Below, in pieces: positions 1 to 5,692 of a DNA stretch of 7,170 nucleotides (position 1 is the stretch's first letter; each line of letters begins with the position of its first letter). The position numbers were made by a program, and so were the translations under genes. The notes below the pieces were generated by a model. That model was not told the origin of the DNA. It did no database searches and saw only the letters and a program-made list of their open reading frames with translations. The stretch comes from DATKSG01 sp035531775 (GTDB lineage Bacteria > Actinomycetota > Acidimicrobiia > Acidimicrobiales > UBA8190). The stretch is from NCBI GenBank assembly GCA_035531775.1, contig DATKSG010000038.1, positions 1 through 7,170 of the forward strand. Direction: 5' to 3'.

Positions 1-1
1 C

Positions 2-859
2 CAGCTCACGGCCGAGATCGCCCAGCGAGAGAAGGCGGCCACCATGGAGCAGTCGCAGATCCAGAAGATGCGCTCCCAGGCCGACAAGTTTCGCCACAGC
101 ACTGAGGCCCAGGCCCGTAAGGCCAAGATCCTCGACCGCAAGGTGACCAAGCTCGAGGGCCGGCGCACCGAGGTCATCAAACGCGACCGCACCGTGGCCT
201 TCCGCCTGCCCGAACCGGTGCGATCTGGAGCGGTGCCGATGGTGGTGCGGGCGCTCGGGGTGGCCTATGGCGACCACAAGGTCCTGCTCGATGTGGACTT
301 CGCCATGGACCGTGGCGACCGGGTGGCCGTCATCGGGCGCAACGGGGCCGGGAAGTCGTCGCTGTTGCGCTGCCTGGCCGGTTACCAGGACCCGTCGTCG
401 GGAGCAGTCGAGCTCGGATATCAGGTGACGGTGGGCTACTTCGCCCAGGAGCACGAGCAAATCGACCCTGACCGCAGCGTGCTCGACAACATCGACGACG
501 GTGTGCTGGCCATGGAGTCCGAGCGCCGCAAGCTGCTCGGGTCCTTCGGCCTGACCGGTGGCACCGCCGCGCAGCTGCCGGCGTCGCTGTCGGGCGGCGA
601 ACGGGCACGGCTCAGCCTCGCCATGCTGGCCGCCGGACGGGCCAACATGCTGGTACTCGACGAGCCCACCAATAACCTGGATCCGGCCTCCGTTGAGGCG
701 GTGGGCTCCATGCTGGCCGGCTGGGCCGGGACCATCGTGGCCGTGAGCCACGACCGGCCCTTCGTGGAGGCCCTGTCGCCCACCCATGCCCTCCACCTGC
801 CCGAGGAGCGCTACACCTTGTGGCGAGACGATTACCTGGACGAGGTCGAGCTGCGCTGA
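2..859 (+). CDS. ABC-F family ATPase, C-terminal half (partial, 5' end outside window)
   Basis: The frame is already open at base 2, so the ATG at 44 is an internal Met and the gene starts upstream of the window. The visible 285 residues begin in the charged helical linker that joins the two ATPase domains of ABC-F proteins (about residues 1-70, rich in Q, K, R, E). The complete second nucleotide-binding domain follows: Walker A GRNGAGKS (about 112-119), Q-loop in GYFAQEH (Q149), signature LSGGE (196-200), Walker B MLVLDE with catalytic E221, and H-loop SHD (H250). There are no membrane segments. ABC-F proteins act on the ribosome in the cytoplasm, as translation factors or antibiotic-protection factors, and are not transporters. 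The wording (GYFAQEH, LDEPTNNLDPAS, a WRDDYLDEVEL end) recalls M. tuberculosis Rv1473 more than EttA. Whether it protects against an antibiotic cannot be told. It ends in TGA, 84 nt before the end of the convergent gene. Confidence 0.93.
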   Translation, partial: QLTAEIAQREKAATMEQSQIQKMRSQADKFRHSTEAQARKAKILDRKVTKLEGRRTEVIKRDRTVAFRLPEPVRSGAVPMVVRALGVAYGDHKVLLDVDFAMDRGDRVAVIGRNGAGKSSLLRCLAGYQDPSSGAVELGYQVTVGYFAQEHEQIDPDRSVLDNIDDGVLAMESERRKLLGSFGLTGGTAAQLPASLSGGERARLSLAMLAAGRANMLVLDEPTNNLDPASVEAVGSMLAGWAGTIVAVSHDRPFVEALSPTHALHLPEERYTLWRDDYLDEVELR

Positions 860-943
860 GCGCCACCCGGGTCAGGGAGCGCCCTCGCCGAACTGACGGA
901 CTCGCACGCCGACCAGTAGCGCCGCGTAAGCCAAGACTCCGCA

Positions 944-1459
944 CTATCGCCCCTGGATCGCCTCGAGGACCGCACGGAGGAACCATTCGCTGATGACGAA
1001 TGTAGGCGCACCATCGACCAGCAACCGATACGTGCGCGACCACACGACCTCGGAGGTGTAGTCGCCAAAGTCCGCTGCGAGTTGCTCCGGCTGGGCAAGC
1101 GGTTGCCTTTCCAGTTTCGCTCGATGGTCGCTGAGTACGCGGCCAATCGGCTCATTCGTCCGTTCCAGTCGGGAGCGGACCTCTTCTGGAAGACGCTGCG
1201 GCACGAACAGTGATTCGGCATAGACGTAGTGGCGTTCCGTCGTGAAGCCTTTTAGCACCGCCGCTCGATGGATGATCGTCTCACCGGCAGCAACGACCAG
1301 GTTGTTATGAGCGCTCGTGCTCATCGGGGACTGACGGATCAGATCGGCGACGAGCAACTCCCCGGTGAGAGTCTCCAGCAAGTGGGTGAGGGTGTCGGGA
1401 TTATCGAGCAATATCCGCTGTAGTTCGGAGGATTCCGAACGCATCGGAATGGGGGGCAC
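944..1459 (-). CDS. chorismate pyruvate-lyase family protein (DUF98/Rv2949c-like)
   Basis: This 171-residue soluble protein matches the small chorismate lyase family that removes pyruvate from chorismate to give 4-hydroxybenzoate. The recognisable pattern is IIHRAAVLKG (R65), YAESLFVP (80-87), LERTNEPIGRVL (G106) and a final strand ending FVISEWFL (E158). R65, G106 and E158 sit where UbiC-type enzymes keep the arginine, glycine and glutamate of their active site. The assignment rests on pattern memory, not on an alignment. No signal peptide or membrane segment is visible. The start is uncertain: GTG at 1459 (used for numbering) or ATG at 1444; neither has a clear Shine-Dalgarno. The gene stands alone, convergent with the ABC-F gene and downstream of dipZ on the same strand after a 265-nt gap. 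No ubiquinone, phenolic-glycolipid or other aromatic genes are visible, so the use of the product is unknown. Base composition looks less GC-rich than dipZ, which may hint at separate ancestry. Confidence 0.8.
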   Translation of the reverse strand: MPPIPMRSESSELQRILLDNPDTLTHLLETLTGELLVADLIRQSPMSTSAHNNLVVAAGETIIHRAAVLKGFTTERHYVYAESLFVPQRLPEEVRSRLERTNEPIGRVLSDHRAKLERQPLAQPEQLAADFGDYTSEVVWSRTYRLLVDGAPTFVISEWFLRAVLEAIQGR

Positions 1460-1480
1460 AGATGAAAACGTAGTTCCGAA
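1423..1480 (-). promoter_or_regulatory. four alternating TTCGGAA-type arms over the chorismate-lyase start
   Basis: On the + strand, GTTCGGA (1423-1429) and TCCGAAC (1434-1440) form a perfect 7-bp inverted repeat with a 4-nt centre. ATTCCGA (1432-1438) and TCGGAAT (1444-1450) form a second perfect 7-bp repeat with a 5-nt centre that reuses the same middle arm. A fourth arm, TTCCGAA (1474-1480), is complementary to the third. The arms lie on both sides of the candidate ATG at 1444. They could be half-sites of an operator, or mutually exclusive hairpins in the mRNA. The sequence match is direct; the regulatory role is inference, and part of the array is coding. Confidence 0.4.
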
Positions 1481-1724
1481 AGTGGAGGGGTACCGGACGG
1501 ACTTGGCCGGCTAGAGGCCCTTCTGGGCCGAACGACAGATGGGTCGTCATCCGCCACCACCCACTCTCTTGGGCGCCCGTATGTGGCGCTCCCGGATCGG
1601 TCGGCAGCACGCCTTCGACGTGAAGTGGTGCCCGGTATCGCTCACCGTCACGCAGCACGGGCAGGTGAACCGAGGCGCGGTATGAGCGGCTCAGCCGGTG
1701 AGCTGGCCCGCCTGATCTCCGAAT

Positions 1725-3455
1725 TCAGCCGAAGGTGAAGTCGTAGGCGGCCACACCAGGGCTCACGCCGATCACCACGGTCTGAGCCACGTAGGTCGGC
1801 TCGTGGACCAGGGTGTAGAGCCGCGGGATGCCCTGTACCACGATGGTCTGCGGCGCGGCGCCGCCCACTGAAACCTGGAGCGTGCCCGTGCCACCCAGGA
1901 CCAGGTAGATGTCCTTGGCGTGGAACGAGAGCTCGAGGCGGGCGAGGTCGCCGGCGGTGGCCGACTCTGGCCCGACTGTCCAGATGCCGTCAAAGGCCAA
2001 GGTGCCGGGAGCCAGTGAAGCCGGGAAGTGGTACTCCGACGGCCCGTTCTCCGTGATAGATCCGGTGTAGTTCTGGAGCCGGTCGTAGCCGAGGTAGGAC
2101 TCGGGCGTGAGCGGCTCCTGGGGAGTGGAGTCGGCGAGGCCCACCGGCGCCGGCAGGTTGAGGCCAGGGTGGGCCGCCACCAGCAGGCGGCGGATGAGGC
2201 TCTCGGTGGTGCCGTAGCCGCCTTCACCGAAGTCCACATGGCGGATCTGCCCGCTGGCGTCGATGAGGTATTCGGCGGGCCAGTACTGGTTGGCGTAGGC
2301 ATTCCACGTCTTGTAGTCGTCGTCGACGGCCACCGGATAGTGCACGCCTAGTTGGGCAGCGGCACCGGCCACGTTGGACACCACGTGTTCGAAGGCGAAC
2401 TCTGGTGTGTGCACCCCCACCACCACCAGCCCTTCAGCGTTGTAGGTCCTGTACCAGGACTCGACGTGCGGCAGCGCCCGCTGGCAGTTGATGCACGAGT
2501 AAGTCCAGAAGTCGACCAGCACGACCCTGCCACGCAATGCGGCCAAAGTGAGCGGCGCTCCTCCTGGCGTGTGGAGCCACTTGGTGACCCCAGCGAAGGC
2601 CGGGGCGGGGCCGCAGTGCTCCAAGGAGGTGGCGCCGCTTTGGCAGTTGGCCAGTGAACCGTTCACAGCTTGGCCCATGAGCGACGCAAGTTGGCGCTTG
2701 GCGTAGGGGCCTCCTTCGACACTGCGCTGGAGGGCGCTGGTGTAACCCGGCACGGCCCGCTGGAGGCCACTCGTCAGGTTGAAGGCGATGGCCAATGTGG
2801 TGGCCAGCAGCACGGCGCCCCCCACCCGGCGCACCACCGGCGCCCGCTGGCGCAGCGACCGTACCCGCTCGGCCAGGCGCTCGCCGGCCAGGGCCACGGC
2901 CAGCAGTGGCGCAGCGGCGCCGGCGGCGAAGTCGACAGTGAGCACGGCCGAGGCCACGCTGAGCCGGTGGGTGGCGCCCACCACCGTGATGGCGGCCAAC
3001 ACCGGTCCGGCGCACGGCACAAACACCACGCCGAGCCCGAGGCCGAGGACGAAAGCCCCGCCTTGGCGTGTCGGGCGCAGACGGCCGAAGCGGGCGAAGG
3101 GGCGTTCCAGCACATCACCGAGGCGCGGGACGATGAGGCCGCCCGCCGTGACGCCGAGCACGGCCAGGCCTAGGTCGCGCAGCAGGTCCTGGGGGAGCCC
3201 CAGTGCGCTGAGCGCCCACGACCCGGCCAAGGTGAACGCCGAGAAGCTCAGGATGAGCCCGGCGATCACGGCATAGGGCCGCCGTCGCCGCCACCGTGAC
3301 GGTCGAGCGGTGACATCGCCGGCTGCCGGCCCGGCCTCATTGTCCCCGGCGGTTGTCGCCCCGGACACCAACACCACTGGGAGCACGGGCAAGATGCACG
3401 GAGAGATTCCGGCCACCAAGCCGGCCACGAACCCGATCAGGTACAGCGCCACCAC
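1725..3455 (-). CDS. dipZ: DipZ-type protein: CcdA membrane domain + thioredoxin + C-terminal beta domain
   Basis: This 576-residue membrane protein probably passes reducing power from cytoplasmic thioredoxin across the membrane to an extracytoplasmic thioredoxin domain, for thiol-disulfide exchange on exported proteins. Residues 1-230 are a CcdA/DsbD-type membrane part with about six hydrophobic segments and the paired redox cysteines C20 (ISPCILP) and C148 (VFVPCAGP). An Arg-rich loop (51-60) lies between the first two segments. Residues about 285-430 are a TlpA-like thioredoxin domain with active site SCINC (C321, C324) and the cis-proline region YWPAEYLID (P393). Residues about 455-576 match the beta-rich C-terminal domain seen in mycobacterial DipZ (Rv2874). 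C271 and C281 in the linker are an extra pair of unknown role. Two adjacent GTG codons (3455, 3452) could start it; GTAGGGAG at 3466-3459 gives a spacing of 3 or 6 nt and so slightly favours 3452. It follows the desaturase by 83 nt on the same strand. Confidence 0.92.
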   Translation of the reverse strand: MVALYLIGFVAGLVAGISPCILPVLPVVLVSGATTAGDNEAGPAAGDVTARPSRWRRRRPYAVIAGLILSFSAFTLAGSWALSALGLPQDLLRDLGLAVLGVTAGGLIVPRLGDVLERPFARFGRLRPTRQGGAFVLGLGLGVVFVPCAGPVLAAITVVGATHRLSVASAVLTVDFAAGAAAPLLAVALAGERLAERVRSLRQRAPVVRRVGGAVLLATTLAIAFNLTSGLQRAVPGYTSALQRSVEGGPYAKRQLASLMGQAVNGSLANCQSGATSLEHCGPAPAFAGVTKWLHTPGGAPLTLAALRGRVVLVDFWTYSCINCQRALPHVESWYRTYNAEGLVVVGVHTPEFAFEHVVSNVAGAAAQLGVHYPVAVDDDYKTWNAYANQYWPAEYLIDASGQIRHVDFGEGGYGTTESLIRRLLVAAHPGLNLPAPVGLADSTPQEPLTPESYLGYDRLQNYTGSITENGPSEYHFPASLAPGTLAFDGIWTVGPESATAGDLARLELSFHAKDIYLVLGGTGTLQVSVGGAAPQTIVVQGIPRLYTLVHEPTYVAQTVVIGVSPGVAAYDFTFG

Positions 3456-3460
3456 GTACT

Positions 3461-3505
3461 CCCTACCCTGCGCGCGCCGTCCGGCTTGCCGGCCACAGCG
3501 TAGGG
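3461..3505 (-). promoter_or_regulatory. possible Shine-Dalgarno-sequestering leader of dipZ
   Basis: The dipZ ribosome-binding site (GTAGGGAG on the minus strand, 3466-3459) lies inside an imperfect 10-bp inverted repeat: + strand CCCTACCCTG (3461-3470) against CAGCGTAGGG (3496-3505), nine of ten positions complementary. The intervening 25 nt contain a perfect small hairpin, CCGGC-TT-GCCGG (3481-3492). The CCCUAC arm in the mRNA (3505-3500) can also pair with an upstream GUAGGG (3513-3508), which would free the ribosome-binding site. This three-arm arrangement is what a translational switch would need, but no known RNA family is recognised. Confidence 0.4.
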
Positions 3506-3527
3506 ACCCCTACCTCCGAGCGGAGGT
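3500..3527 (-). repeat. two overlapping perfect palindromes after the desaturase stop
   Basis: GTAGGG-AC-CCCTAC (3500-3513) and ACCTCCG-AG-CGGAGGT (3512-3527) are perfect inverted repeats with 2-nt centres that share two bases. They begin 12 nt past the desaturase stop codon. They could act as a weak terminator, an mRNA-processing or stabilising hairpin between desaturase and dipZ, or part of a leader. No run of T follows in the direction of transcription, so a classical intrinsic terminator is unlikely. Confidence 0.5.
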
Positions 3528-3538
3528 CGCGGGAAGGA

Positions 3539-4486
3539 TCAGGCCGATGCCAAGGCCCGCCACAGCGCCATATAGCTCGGATAAGTGAGCGACTCGGTGA
3601 CGTAGCCGGCGCGCACGAGCTCGGCGTGGAAGGCCGGCAGGTTACGCCACGGGACGCCCATGTCGACGTGGTGGGCCAGGTGCCATCCGGTGTTGTAGGG
3701 AACGATCCACAGTCGCGCCGCCCAGGACTGGCGGACGTTGTGCGTGGTGACCCGACGGTCCTTGCTCGCCTCGAGGCCGCCGTGCTCGGCGATGGAGCGC
3801 AGGCGGTTGATGACGCGCCACTGGGTCATCCACGGCAGCCACCACAGCAGCGGGTAGATCCACACCCGCCCGCTGAGTGCCCACGAGGCTCCCCACATGG
3901 TGCACTGCACGGCCAGGATAGACAGCACCACCGGCCGGACCTGCGGGTAACGGACAGCGCGCACCAGCTTGGAGAAATTCTTCCAGCCCGAGATACCAAA
4001 GGCGTCACGGCGCAGGCGCCGCCACAGCGTCCGGCGAGAGCACGGGTAGCCGCCGTAGAACGCCATGTCAGGCTCGTCGGGGCCGAACTCCTCGCGATGG
4101 TGCGAGAAATGGGCCCGGCGGTACAGGCCTATGGGGGTCCATACCGGATAGGCGATGAGCCAGGTGCCCACCCAATCGTTGACTCGCTTGTTGGTGAACA
4201 GCAGCTTGTGGGCCGACTCGTGCATGAGGATGGCGAAGCGGGCGTACACCGGCCCCATCAAGATGAACGCCCCGGCGTAAGCGAACGGGCTGCCCGACCA
4301 CACGGCCAGGCCGAGCATGGCCAGCACCCAGACCCACAGCAGCACGATGCTGCGGGCGTTGGCGGCGTCGTTTATGCGGCGCAGCTCGGCGCGCAGTTCC
4401 GGGCGGCACACCCCGTTGGGCAGCAGCCGCTCGGTGGGCAGGACCGAGGGCCGGGCCGACTTGTCGGCCACCATAGTGGCGGTCAT
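3539..4486 (-). CDS. membrane fatty-acid desaturase-family protein
   Basis: This 315-residue integral membrane di-iron protein belongs to the fatty-acid desaturase/hydroxylase superfamily. The three histidine boxes are complete: HESAH (89-93, HXXXH), HFSHH (126-130, HXXHH) and HLAHH (269-273, HXXHH), with a further H235 in SIAEHGG. Hydrophobic stretches at about 46-64, 68-88, 104-121 and 184-222 fit the usual four-helix membrane core with cytoplasmic His boxes. It probably uses O2 and electrons from a ferredoxin or cytochrome to desaturate (or hydroxylate) a lipid acyl chain; the substrate and position cannot be read from sequence, and a carotenoid or other lipid substrate is possible. The frame stays open far upstream, but that part lies antisense to the divergent regulator gene. 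ATG 4486 fits the family N-terminus and the short intergenic region. ATG 4474 is an alternative. The divergent PaaX-like gene is the likely regulator; dipZ follows on the same strand. Confidence 0.88.
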   Translation of the reverse strand: MTATMVADKSARPSVLPTERLLPNGVCRPELRAELRRINDAANARSIVLLWVWVLAMLGLAVWSGSPFAYAGAFILMGPVYARFAILMHESAHKLLFTNKRVNDWVGTWLIAYPVWTPIGLYRRAHFSHHREEFGPDEPDMAFYGGYPCSRRTLWRRLRRDAFGISGWKNFSKLVRAVRYPQVRPVVLSILAVQCTMWGASWALSGRVWIYPLLWWLPWMTQWRVINRLRSIAEHGGLEASKDRRVTTHNVRQSWAARLWIVPYNTGWHLAHHVDMGVPWRNLPAFHAELVRAGYVTESLTYPSYMALWRALASA

Positions 4487-4493
4487 GGATGGC

Positions 4494-4508
4494 AGATTAC
4501 GATAATCT
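4494..4508. promoter_or_regulatory. palindromic operator candidate AGATTA-CGA-TAATCT
   Basis: A perfect 6-bp inverted repeat with a 3-nt centre fills most of the 27-nt space between the divergent desaturase and PaaX-family starts. It is strikingly AT-rich for this sequence. It overlaps the only place where either promoter's -10 element could lie if the transcripts have short or no leaders. The natural reading is an operator for the PaaX-like protein, which would control itself and the desaturase together. That the palindrome exists is direct; who binds it is inference. Confidence 0.55.
4501..4506 (+). promoter_or_regulatory. candidate -10 element GATAAT for the PaaX-family gene
   Basis: GATAAT matches five of six positions of the TATAAT consensus and lies in the right half of the palindrome. 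A start of transcription 6-8 nt downstream would fall on or next to the TTG/GTG start codons at 4514/4517. No Shine-Dalgarno precedes these codons, so the message may be leaderless, as is common in actinobacteria. No good -35 hexamer is visible. Confidence 0.35.
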
Positions 4509-4513
4509 AACAG

Positions 4514-5290
4514 TTGGTGCAAGAACGTAATGGAGACCGGCCGCTGACCGCTCGTAACGTCCTGGCCAGCACCATGCTCGGGGCCGATCCTCCTGAACTG
4601 CCTGTGGCCCAGTTGGTCCACGTGGCCGGGCTGTTCGGGATCAACGAGAACCGGGCCCGGGTGGCGCTGAGCCGCATGGTGGCCTCGGCCGAAGCCACCA
4701 CCGACGGCGCCGGGCGCTATGCCTTGGCCGGCCACCTCCTCGAGCGTCAGCAGCGCCAGGCGTTCAGTCGGGCCGGCCGCACCGCTCGTTGGACGGGGGA
4801 GTGGCACATGGTGGTGGTGAGCGGCGCCGGGGCGGACGCCGAGGTCCGGGCCAGGCGACGCCGCGCCCTGACCGGAGCGCGTCTGGCCGAGCTGCGACAA
4901 GGGACATGGCTCCGCCCCGACAACCTGGAACTGCAGCTCGACGCCTCATCCGCCCTGTCGGCGACGCTGGGCGCCGACGGTGTGGTGTTCATGTCCCGGC
5001 CGCAGGAGGACCCGGTGCGTCTGGCTCACATGCTGTGGGACCAGGCCGCTTGGGCCACGCGGGCCCGGCACCTGCTGGCGCGCCTCGAGGCCCTCACCCC
5101 GCGCTCGGCGTCGGACCTGGCCCCCGGCTTCGTGCTGTCGGCTGCCGTGTTGCGCCACTTCCAAGCCGACCCGCTGCTCCCCGACGAGTTGGTACCCGCC
5201 AACTGGCCCGGCCGTCCTCTACGCCTGGCCTATGACGACTGGGACCGCCGCTACCGGCAGGTGCTCGCGGCATGGAGTCGGATCACTTAG
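4514..5290 (+). CDS. PaaX-family transcriptional regulator
   Basis: This 258-residue cytoplasmic DNA-binding protein has PaaX architecture. The N-terminal winged helix-turn-helix (about 11-75) includes LVHVAGLFGINENRARVAL, with the usual turn into the recognition helix and the SRM(V)A...GRYALAG wing. The central Cas2-like domain (about 94-165) includes WTGEWHMVVV, RRRALTGARLAELRQGTWLRPDN and the VVFM strand. The C-terminal domain (about 168-255) includes LLPDELVPANWPGRPLRLAYDDW. Classical PaaX represses phenylacetate degradation and is released by phenylacetyl-CoA; no such genes are visible here, so the ligand is unknown. The divergent desaturase suggests an acyl-CoA or related signal, which is inference. 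In-frame TAA at 4508 limits the start to TTG 4514 or GTG 4517; the GTG is perhaps more likely. No Shine-Dalgarno is seen. It ends in TAG, a normal stop in this genome. Confidence 0.88.
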   Translation: MVQERNGDRPLTARNVLASTMLGADPPELPVAQLVHVAGLFGINENRARVALSRMVASAEATTDGAGRYALAGHLLERQQRQAFSRAGRTARWTGEWHMVVVSGAGADAEVRARRRRALTGARLAELRQGTWLRPDNLELQLDASSALSATLGADGVVFMSRPQEDPVRLAHMLWDQAAWATRARHLLARLEALTPRSASDLAPGFVLSAAVLRHFQADPLLPDELVPANWPGRPLRLAYDDWDRRYRQVLAAWSRIT

Positions 5291-5692
5291 TGCCGCATCA
5301 ACCAACGATTGCCCGGTTGGCTCTAACCCGCCCGGTGGAAGGGTGATACCGAGCGTCCGAGGAGGCGCGGAACCCATACCGGCATCAAGCAGTTTCGAGC
5401 GGTCTCCATGACGAAGTGGCACAAGGAAAGGTGGTGATTGCGGATGGGCCTCGTCGGGTCTGCTGCCTGCCCTACGTCAACTTCCGAGAGCGCTCTTCGC
5501 GCTGCCCACTGACCTGCTCGGGCACTCGGTTTCCTGCCCAGAGTGGCTTCTTCGCAAGTTCGCCCACTCCCACCTAAAGTCGCGCACCCTAAGAATTGTG
5601 CGTCCGGACGGTGCGTATTTGTTATCGGTTCTCTAATTTTGTACTACAAGGGCCTAGAGCTTGCCTCCGAACTGCCAGAGAGAAGGGTTCTT
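5291..5692. other. 400-nt intergenic region with short palindromes, no supported gene
   Basis: No frame here gives a protein I recognise or a convincing start. A weak stem CCAAC/GTTGG (5302-5306 with 5316-5320) lies just after the PaaX-family stop without a T-run. Two perfect 10-bp palindromes occur: AGAGCGCTCT (5487-5496) and CGTCCGGACG (5601-5610). GAGTGG (5541-5546) pairs with CCACTC (5564-5569). From about 5610 to 5650 the sequence becomes clearly AT-richer, which suggests the promoter of the downstream EAL gene; no convincing -35/-10 pair stands out. I see no match to a c-di-GMP riboswitch. The frame of the EAL gene is open back to a GTG at 5543, but the stretch 5543-5692 lacks the domain pattern and is probably leader. 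Confidence 0.5.
5681..5687 (+). promoter_or_regulatory. Shine-Dalgarno AGAAGGG fixing the EAL gene start
   Basis: This purine-rich site lies 5 nt before the ATG at 5693 and is the strongest reason to start the GAF-EAL protein there and not at the upstream in-frame GTG at 5543, which has no such site. Confidence 0.65.

Noticed and set aside
871..897. GTCAG/CTGAC stem with inner AGGG/CCCT between the convergent ABC-F and chorismate-lyase genes as a terminator
   Set aside because: The stems are short and partly exclude each other, and no T-run follows on either strand.
1516..1529. GGCCC-TTCT-GGGCC hairpin in the gap 1460-1724
   Set aside because: A 5-bp GC stem is expected by chance in such sequence and nothing around it supports a role; the rest of this gap shows no gene, tRNA or repeat that I can recognise.
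1401..1722. The dipZ frame stays open for about 107 codons beyond its TGA, which looks like a readthrough extension
   Set aside because: The DipZ C-terminal domain ends naturally at the TGA, the extension matches nothing I know, and it runs into the chorismate-lyase gene in another frame. Long open frames are expected by chance at this GC content.
2028..3588. Several plus-strand open frames opposite dipZ
   Set aside because: They are antisense shadows of a well-supported gene, Arg/Ala/Pro/Gly-rich, without domain patterns.
4487..4900. 138-residue N-terminal extension of the desaturase frame
   Set aside because: It lies antisense to the PaaX-family gene, is low-complexity, and has no desaturase-like sequence; the family N-terminus begins at ATG 4486.
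5332..5385. Possible structured RNA between the PaaX-family and EAL genes (GCGUC/GGCGC stem flanked by GGGT/ACCC)
   Set aside because: The pairing is weak and includes wobble, and it fits no c-di-GMP riboswitch or other family consensus that I can recall.
5543..5692. N-terminal 50-residue extension of the EAL protein with a short hydrophobic run (VFVIGSLILYY)
   Set aside because: The GTG at 5543 has no ribosome-binding site, whereas ATG 5693 has AGAAGGG at 5-nt spacing; the hydrophobic run falls in the AT-rich probable promoter.
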